From assembly GCA_030248195.1 (NCBI GenBank), contig JASAND010021267.1, forward strand, positions 26,294-90,293: a DNA stretch of 64,000 nt, in the 5' to 3' direction. Positions 27,791 through 36,752 of the stretch are shown here, piece by piece. Position 1 is the first letter of the stretch; each line of letters opens with the position of its first letter. A program made the position numbers and the translations under genes. The notes beneath the pieces were generated by a model. That model searched no databases and had not been told where the DNA came from. It saw nothing but the letters and a program-made list of their open reading frames with translations. This DNA is from Trissonchulus latispiculum. Its lineage: Eukaryota; Nematoda; Enoplea; Enoplida; Ironidae.

Positions 27791-30700
27791 GAGTGCCTCA
27801 ATGCTGTCAAAGTCGAAAATGAGGAAAGCATGAAAAGTAGTGGGAAGAAACCCGCTAATACGTATATATACACATATATATATACAAGTATGAAAAATGC
27901 TCCTTGCAGTCGCATGAAAAAGTTAATATGAGCTATGATGGTCAACATTTAAATGTGTCAAGGACAAGATTTAAAATGTTTAATATGAGCCAACATCTAA
28001 ATAAGTAGAGGACAAGATGTAAACGGCTAATATGAGCCGCTACGTTTCTCTTGGGCTCATATTGACGCTCATTTAGCTTTTGCTTACTTTTAATCCAACA
28101 CTGAAATTGCTTGCATGAATAACGACGCATAAACATTAATTTTGCAAAGCTGTACGTAAATGTTTTCTTCTCCACCGCTACATCCAAGTACACATTTAAG
28201 GCCACCACATAAAGTCAACAAAACGAAACCGAAGTCCAATCTAATGAAGAAACAAAAATGTGGAACTTACACATGTTGTGAAATCTTGAGAAATCACATT
28301 TGAAGTTATCATCGCAATCATCACATTAATTCAATATTCCCAAGCCAATCAAATCGTTATAAACACTGATGCTTATATGCCAACCGTAAACTGTATATGT
28401 TTGCCATTTTAGTCGCGTCAATATGAGCCCAAGAGAAACGTAGCGGCTCATATTAGCCGTTTACATCTTGTCCTCTACTTATTTAGATGTTGGCCCATAT
28501 TAAACATTTTAAATCTTGCCCTTGACACATTTAAATGTTGACCATCATAGCTCATATTAACTTTTTCATGCGACTGCAAGGAGCATTTTTCATACTTGTC
28601 CTCAGTCTAGTTTTTGGGAACGCTACCATGACTGTGGCAGTAGCAATCACAAATTCCACCAGTGAATTCCCCATGCCCAACAACCTTTGTATGCAAGATT
28701 TCAGCCTTCCAACTATCTCCAGTAGCTTGAACCAGGAACTGGTTCAACTTTGAACCAGTTGAACCAGATCTGGCTAGCCATGGGTCAGATCAGCAAAGTT
28801 ACACCACCACTGAATTCTCCATGCCCAACAACCTTTGTATGCAAGATTTCAGCCTTCCAACTATCTCCAGTAGCTTGAACCAGGAACTGGTTCAACTTTG
28901 AACCAGTTGAACCAGATCTGGCCAGCCATGGGTTGGATCAGCAAAGTTACACCACCACTGAATTCCCCATGCCCAGTAACCTTTGTATGCAAAATTTCAG
29001 CCTTCCAACTATCTCCAGTAGCTTGAACCAGGAACTGGTTCAACTTTGAACCAGTTGAACCAGATCTGGCCAGGCATAGGTCGGATCACCAAAGTAACAC
29101 CACCAGTGAATTCCCCATGCCCAATAACCTTTGTATGCAAAATTTCAGCCTTCCAACTATCTCCAGTAGCTTGAACCAGGAACTGGTTCAATTTTGAACC
29201 AGTTGAACCAGATCTGGCCAGCCATGGGTCGGATCACCAAAGTAACACCACCAGTGAATTCCCCATGCCCAATAACCTTTGTATGCAAAATTTCAGCCTT
29301 CCAACTATCTCCAGTAGCTTGAACCAGGAACTGGTTCAACTTTGAACCAGTTGAACCAGATCTGGCCAGGCATGGGTCGGATCACCAAACTAACACCACC
29401 AGTGAATTCCCCATGCCCAATAACCTTTGTATGCAAAATTTCAGCCTTCCAACTGTCTCCAGTAGCTTGAACCAGGAACTGGTTCAATTTTGAACCAGTT
29501 GAACCAGATCTGGCCAGCCATGGGTCGAATCACCAAAGTAACACCACCAGTGAATTCCCCATGCCCAATAACCATTGTATGCAAAATTTCAGCCTTCTAG
29601 CTATCTCCAGTAGCTTGAACCAGGAACTGGTTCAACTTTGAACCAGTTGAACCAGATGAACCAGGCGAGATACGGTGTCGGCACTATGCTCATCGTGTTC
29701 AGCGACCCCGATTTACTACATATGGGTATAGCCATGGGGTGAAAAAAAACCCACCCCTTTTTGGGGGGAAAAACCCACCCGCCTCCTGGGTCATGGGTTG
29801 GAGATATGAGCTCCAAAACATAGCAGCAGGAAGCGCGACTCTTTCTTACCTATGTATGCAAAGATCAAGTCATTTGGTTCACTCCTGCTCATTTTATGAC
29901 ATTTTGAAAATGACAACTACTTTTTGGTCCAACCATGCCAAAATTTTGCAAAAGTTTGGACCGATGTAACTTTTGACTGGGTTGGGCTAGAAAAGTTTTG
30001 CAAATATCTGCAATGATGGCAACTCTTCCTCTTTGCACACAGCCAAAATTAGACCGATCCGCTGTACCGTTAGTCTGGCACATTGCCAAACGTGGCGGGG
30101 AAAAAAACCCACTTTGGGGGGAAAAAAACCCACCCAAATTTTTTTGAAAAATTTTTTAACAACTCAACACAGAAACAATTCGAGACTATAGCACGGTACT
30201 ATCGAGCACGCTGCGTCATCCTATGCGGTCAGATTCGGACAATTTTGCTCACCTGGCTAGCTAGGAGCTAAAAACCTTAAAAGTGCCATTTCGCTGCTGG
30301 AGGACCCAATACAGGTACAATTCTGGATTTTAACAGCCAATTCTACGTAAAAAACCATTCTCTACACGATAGAATAATAAGTTTTATCAAATTACATCAT
30401 TTTTAGCATTTTTCAAAAATTGCCCTATGTTTATGTGGTAAACTTTATGAAACCTGGCCAGTTGATGCAGCATTTTCAACGGCACATGAGATCTCAAAAA
30501 AAGCTACTTAGATCTGGTTTTTTGGTTCATACTAACTAAAAAAGGGTTGAATTTTACACTGGAAGTGTCAGAATTGCGATAGAACAATTTTTAAGACCTG
30601 TGAGGGATGGGTTTATTTTCCCCCCATTTGGGTTTTTTTCCCCCATTGGGTTTTTCCCCCGCTACTTTTTGCATTATACCGCTCTAACGGTACTACATTG

Positions 30701-31580
30701 AGAAGTGTAAATAGGCTTAAAAGAAAGTTCTAATACGCCAAGTACGATGGTATATAAAGTTCTCAGATACCCCTAATAATAAAAAAGTTCCAGCCAAAAT
30801 CCGAAAATGTGGGTTTTTTCCCCCCATGGCTATACCACCCCAAGGCCGAAAAACGCTGTTTTTGCCCGTTTTTAGACTATTTTAAAATTTTCGGACTTTT
30901 CAGCTTGATGGTGTCCAAAAACGCTATTTTTTCCATTTTTGACCATCTATAAAAATCGAAACATATTGAAATTCGGAAAAAAAACATAAACTTGCTAAGT
31001 ACCATTGCCTAGATATTCAAAAAATAGTATATATATAGAAAAATTTTTCCTATGGGCCGTTCGAAAAATCGAGTTAACACAAAATTGACAAAAATCATGC
31101 TGAATACAGAGAAAAAAACCCCACTTTCAGTCGATTTTTTCAAAGTTCATTTTTTCCGGGCAAGTTTGGTATCATTCAAAAGCTCTCGGCCTGGAGATTT
31201 CAAAAATGTAAATATTAGCTCTTAATTCCTTCCCGTTAATTAGTTATGCCTAATTAGCACTTTTCAAAATCCGCAAAGTGCCTTTATAGTTCATATTATG
31301 GGGGGCTCTCCGAGTACCCCCATGATATATATATTTATTTATATATATTGTATGCTTATGTACGTACACATCCGTATGCGAGCACCCACCTAAATGTAAC
31401 ACAAAACCTTCGGAACGTTCAACCGACTAAGCTGAACAGTTTGGCTGAAAATTGTTGCGACCTGTGCTGTGGTATATACAACCACAACGCCCCAACAATT
31501 TTTTCGAATTTCAGAAAAAATTGCTTAATATCGGAAACCGAACTGTATCAAAAATTTCATACGTACTTTAAAACTTTTAC

Positions 31581-31632
<52 letters not shown>

Positions 31633-34600
31633 GTAGTTTTCAAAGAGTTTTCCTGAAAAGAACCATCGAAGATATTTTGGTTACTGCAAATACAAAAATT
31701 CGAAGATTATATATACGTACATGGGTGACACATCACATCTTCATATAACGTACGTATATACGTATATATTCCTGTACGTTGGGCATAAAGCTAAAGTTTT
31801 GTCTTCATTCATTTATTTTTTGTGTGTAAATAACTGCTGTGTCAGTCAAGTAAAGCGACAAGGGCAGGGCCGACTGGTTTATGGACCTTCCTCTTCAAAG
31901 GAGCCATTTGGCGGCTGTTTTGATGATGATGACTAAAAAATAACGGGAGTGTGCGAGAAGAAGAAGTGGGGAGTTTTCAAATATTGCCAAAAGTTAGCTA
32001 GCCTCAGCTAAGCTAAGCTACATACGTATACGTTCAGGGGAGCACCCCGGATTTTGAATAGGGGGGCCGAGCCAAAAATTTGGGTCTGGGTAAAACCCGG
32101 CTCCGGCCCCGGCTGACGCATTCTATCCTGGACAGGCCAGCGTCAGGGATCAAAAGTTCTCACCTTATGTCACACAAATATCTATCCATATTCCCACAGC
32201 TGCTGTTCCATCTTTGCAGTGAATGATGTTCGGGAAGGGAAAACAGTTAGGAGCGGCCGGCAAAAAAGTTGCTTACTTCAAGAAACATCTCATATATACT
32301 AGAGACCTGCACGGGCCGAATTTTTGCGGCCCAGCCCGGCACGTGAAAAATTTCTCTCGGCCCGACCGGCCCGGCCCGTGCATTTTTAATTTTTTCAGAA
32401 GCTGCAAAATTTCAAAAATTCCAATTCTTTTATTGAAATTCCGTTTGAAGTTTCTATGTTGTAATCGCAAAAATTGCGTTAATGACTTGAGAGATTTGAC
32501 GATTTTGAGTATATACCAACTATTGAAATTAACAGTTTAAATTGCGTTTTCCAAGTTTTATATATATACGTAACAGTTTGAAGTGCTTGTTCCGAAAGTT
32601 TTGAACCACAGGGATGTGCTGGACAACATCTGAAATGATAACTTTTTGAGTACCTTTTTACGAATCAAGAAATGAGCATAAACATACTGACTATACAGAA
32701 ATAATATTTAAAATTTAAAAAATATCCAGTATTTATTTAACATTTTAATCGACTATTTAATTTAAACAGAATTCAGAGAAACCGTTATGAAATATATAAA
32801 AATGCTGAAACAATTCCAGAAAAGAAGGGTTACTGTGTACGAAACATAATCAGGAAGCACAAAATCTTTCAAGCTCAACATTTAAATAAGTCATTTTTCT
32901 TTAGCAATATCTTGCAAAAATAATGGGAGCAGGCTGGAAACTCGGTCCGTGAACTTTAGCCATCGAACCGCTCGGCCCGGTCCGGCGGGCCGTAATACAG
33001 GCCTCCATCTCACACCTATAAATACGTGCACGTACGTATACATGTGTTTATCTATCCAAGACCAGGAAACCTTTTCTGTTCACCCACCCTCAACAAAAAA
33101 ACGTTCCTACGTAGCAGAGATGATCCAGGGCACAACCACCGGGCCGGGTCCTCAGCAATGAGAGGAGAGTATAAAAATTTAAAATTTTTTAAGTTTTTCT
33201 ACATTGGTAATTGGTATATAGTCATCTCAAAATAAAACTTTTGCTATGATCTCGTGCAAGTATATAAGAGTATATTGTACATACATATATATTATATATA
33301 TATAATATATATATATAATACACATACGATATACATACGTATCTCGCACCTACCTATCTACCTACCTACAGAAATATTTATACGTATACCAAAAAATTGT
33401 TTTCATGTTTCATTATCGACAGCCAAAAGAAGGACACACAAACAGGGACAGGCTGGCAAGGCAAGGCTTTGCTACTGCAATGCAAATTGTAAATATTGCA
33501 ATCTGCATTTTGCAATAATTTTGCAAACACGCAAATCTAATCTATATATATACGTAGATACAAGAAACGCCCCCAGGGTCACCATTGGAAATTTCCCCAT
33601 CCTATGCTGTAACATAGAAGATGGAAAGACTTTTGCATTTGCAAACTGTTTTGGCACACACAAAAAATCGCATGAATTGAAAGCAGTTTAGATTTCACCA
33701 AAAAAATGATTGATTTGATGGTACAAAAAACAGCTTCCAAACGTCAAACCCACTTCACGCTCTCCCGTACGGTTCAGTGATTTACGATTCTATTGACGCA
33801 AACTCGTCTGTCTTGCAGAGTTTTTATTTTTTAATTTTTAACCTAGCAAAATTTACAATTTGTTGCCATTTTCCACCTAATGAAAGCTTAATATCCAGTC
33901 GGCACTTGAATCCCAAAATCTTAGGTATACGAATATATATATATATATATACGTACAAAAGCCATGTTCTAGATATATATGCAACATCAGCACGTGGGGG
34001 GTATTTTTGTAATTTTAATCCTGTAGTAAGACAAGACAGACGACGACAAGCCATTAATTTTAATCGTATGTCGACTACAGGTTCTGAAAACATTCATAAT
34101 CACAAAACGAATTTCCCGACGAAAAACTTCAACGAGTTCAAATTAAGATTTATTACGCACACATATATACATATACGTATGTATCAGTGTGCGCACACTG
34201 AACACACGTTACAGATGGCTACATATACATACATAGACTGAATAAAGAAGTTCATGCTATGTTCACGTGCTTCGCAGTCTTGAATGCAACCGCCCCCCAA
34301 CCCAAGTCCATATATCGCTTCAACGAAGTACAGCAAAAATTGATTAACAAACATATGCTTCAGCAGCAGAACTCTCCAACCAAGTCAGAGAGGTGGCAAA
34401 CGTATTACTTAAGTTGAAGCAAAGCAGGACGTTTCTTTCTACTGAAAGCAGAGCTACATACGTATACATACATACGTATGCGTAGTGTGTACGTATATCT
34501 ACTTATATATATAGGTATATACCTACAGCTAAAAGCTAAAATATATAAAATACGTATATGTATAACCCATCTTACATAAAAGTAGATCCCACGCCGATAC

Positions 34601-36707
34601 TTTGCCCCCCATACACACAGTGCACATATACATATATACGGCTATAGATGTACGTATATACATAATGCATAAATGCCAGCTTATGTAAGCTGTAGGGTTG
34701 TAGGCTTGGAGGAAACAGGAAGAGAAAAGGTTCACTTTAAAAAGTTTAGTGAGAAAGTTTCCAACCAGTTAAGGAATCGTTGAACTGTCCCTCTTTTAGT
34801 TCTAGTTCCTCCATACAATGGGTCTCGTAGTCAGGGTTCGCACCAAGTACCCCCTAATGTAGGCCGACACGACGAGTAGTGATCTAGGGCGCCCGACACT
34901 GATCCGATACCACAAAGCTTCTCAAATCCCCTTGAGCAAGGGACTAAGACTATATATATTGGTTCGCCGTGGGCTCAAGCCAACCCACCTATCCATCCTT
35001 AATTGGTCGGTAAATGGGTACCACTGCTGTAGGAAGGAAACAGGAGACTGTGTAGGGCATCTGCCTTGAGGTGCTAGTCCCTCCTCCACGGTTGTCGTCT
35101 TTACATTTCTGGTGACACTCCTGGCTCAAGTGCTGTGTACCCGGGGATGAGCACCGACACCCTAGACCCTGACAACGGTAGAAGAATACTCCGGTGGCTA
35201 CCTGTAACCTCATGTATAAAACCTTAGATCTATGTATGTATCTATCTATCTTTATCTATCTATCTATCTATCTATATATTTCTATCTGTATCTACGTATG
35301 TACGTATGTAACCTTAGATCGAGTCGAAGTCCTCCTGCAGTCGCACAGGCATAGTTTCATTCGTAGAGAGGTAAATTTTTGCATCGTCTGCATATAAACT
35401 AATCGAAGAGTTTGCAACGACTTCAGGCATATCATTGACGTAAACCCGGTTTGTTTGTTTGTTTGTTTGTATATACTTTTTACACCCAATATAAACCACA
35501 CCTCACCGGGACATAAATTTCTTCAGCGAAATCGGAAAGTTTCCTTAACATGCGTGCTCTTTAAATAGTTAGTCCCTGCCTCGTTAACATAATCTACTGT
35601 GTATATATACGTACGTACATAATTATTGTAGCAGCAAGTTAGGTTAAAATCAGTATATATATATATACGTATATATATATGTATATATACGTATAATGTG
35701 GTTGCCCCAAAATTAACCTTCTTGTATACGTATATAGATAGATACGTGGGTATTTAGGTAGGCTGCAAATAACAAAGAAACAGCCTTTTAAAAGTGCTTA
35801 TTCAGCATCAATTAGAGCACATTATCAAACATTTGCCTGTTACTTTTTTGCCAAGCATCAGCATGTGCACATGGACGTACTTTGGTTTGGTGATTAGGCT
35901 GGGATAGGATTATATAATAGATAGATAGAATATAGGTAGACACAGGTAGACAAGCCATACCTACTGAAACGTCAATTTAAGTCAATATAAACGTTAACGT
36001 GATCACTAAATTCCATAAATAATAATAACTAACTGACCTATGATATATGTATGTTATGTATCATACACATTTATGCTGAAAATCAATTGGTTAAAGCCAT
36101 CGAAGAAGGAAGGGATGTGGCTGGTGAGGGAAGGATAAAATTGGGAATGGAAAACGAAAGAGGAGCGGAAAAGGAGATATATAATGGCATACTCGTTACG
36201 TTTTCCTGCCTTGTATATATACTGGCATCTTTTTAGTGAGGAGGGCCGGGAGGGGTGGAGCCTCCAATTTTTGGAAGCCCCCGCCCCACCCACTTTTTTG
36301 GCGAAAGCCCAAAACTGTTAAAAAATTATATAAGGTTTCCAGATCAAATTGTCAAAAAATTCTCAATTTTTAGCTAATTTAAGAACTTCTGAATTTATTG
36401 TAAGCTTAAAATTAAGCTCATTTTAAGCTTAAAAACAGCCATTTTTTTGCGTTGCTGCCTAAAATGTTAATTTTTTGGCTAAAAATACGTATATTTAAAC
36501 TTTGGGCTTGCCTTCCACTTTTCGAAGCCCCATCCCACTTCCCCCACTTTCAAACCCCTAAAAAATGCCAGATACTACACATAAACAGTAACGTACATAC
36601 GTAACAACAGCAGAAGATTATTCCCCAGGGAAGTCGGTCAATTTCAATGACTCATTGAAAAAGAAAGACTAAGAAAACCCCTTAGCGCATAATGAAGCAC
36701 ACAATTA

Positions 36708-36752
<45 letters not shown>

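Noticed and set aside
28861..29487. Repeated 60-codon minus-strand frames starting [14 protein letters not shown] as a gene family
   Set aside because: They are the same frame in successive 148-bp satellite units, with no start context or known domain.
33254..34241. 145- and 154-codon plus-strand frames as genes
   Set aside because: They run through TATATA/TACGTA tracts, giving Tyr-Ile repeats, with no domain or splice logic.
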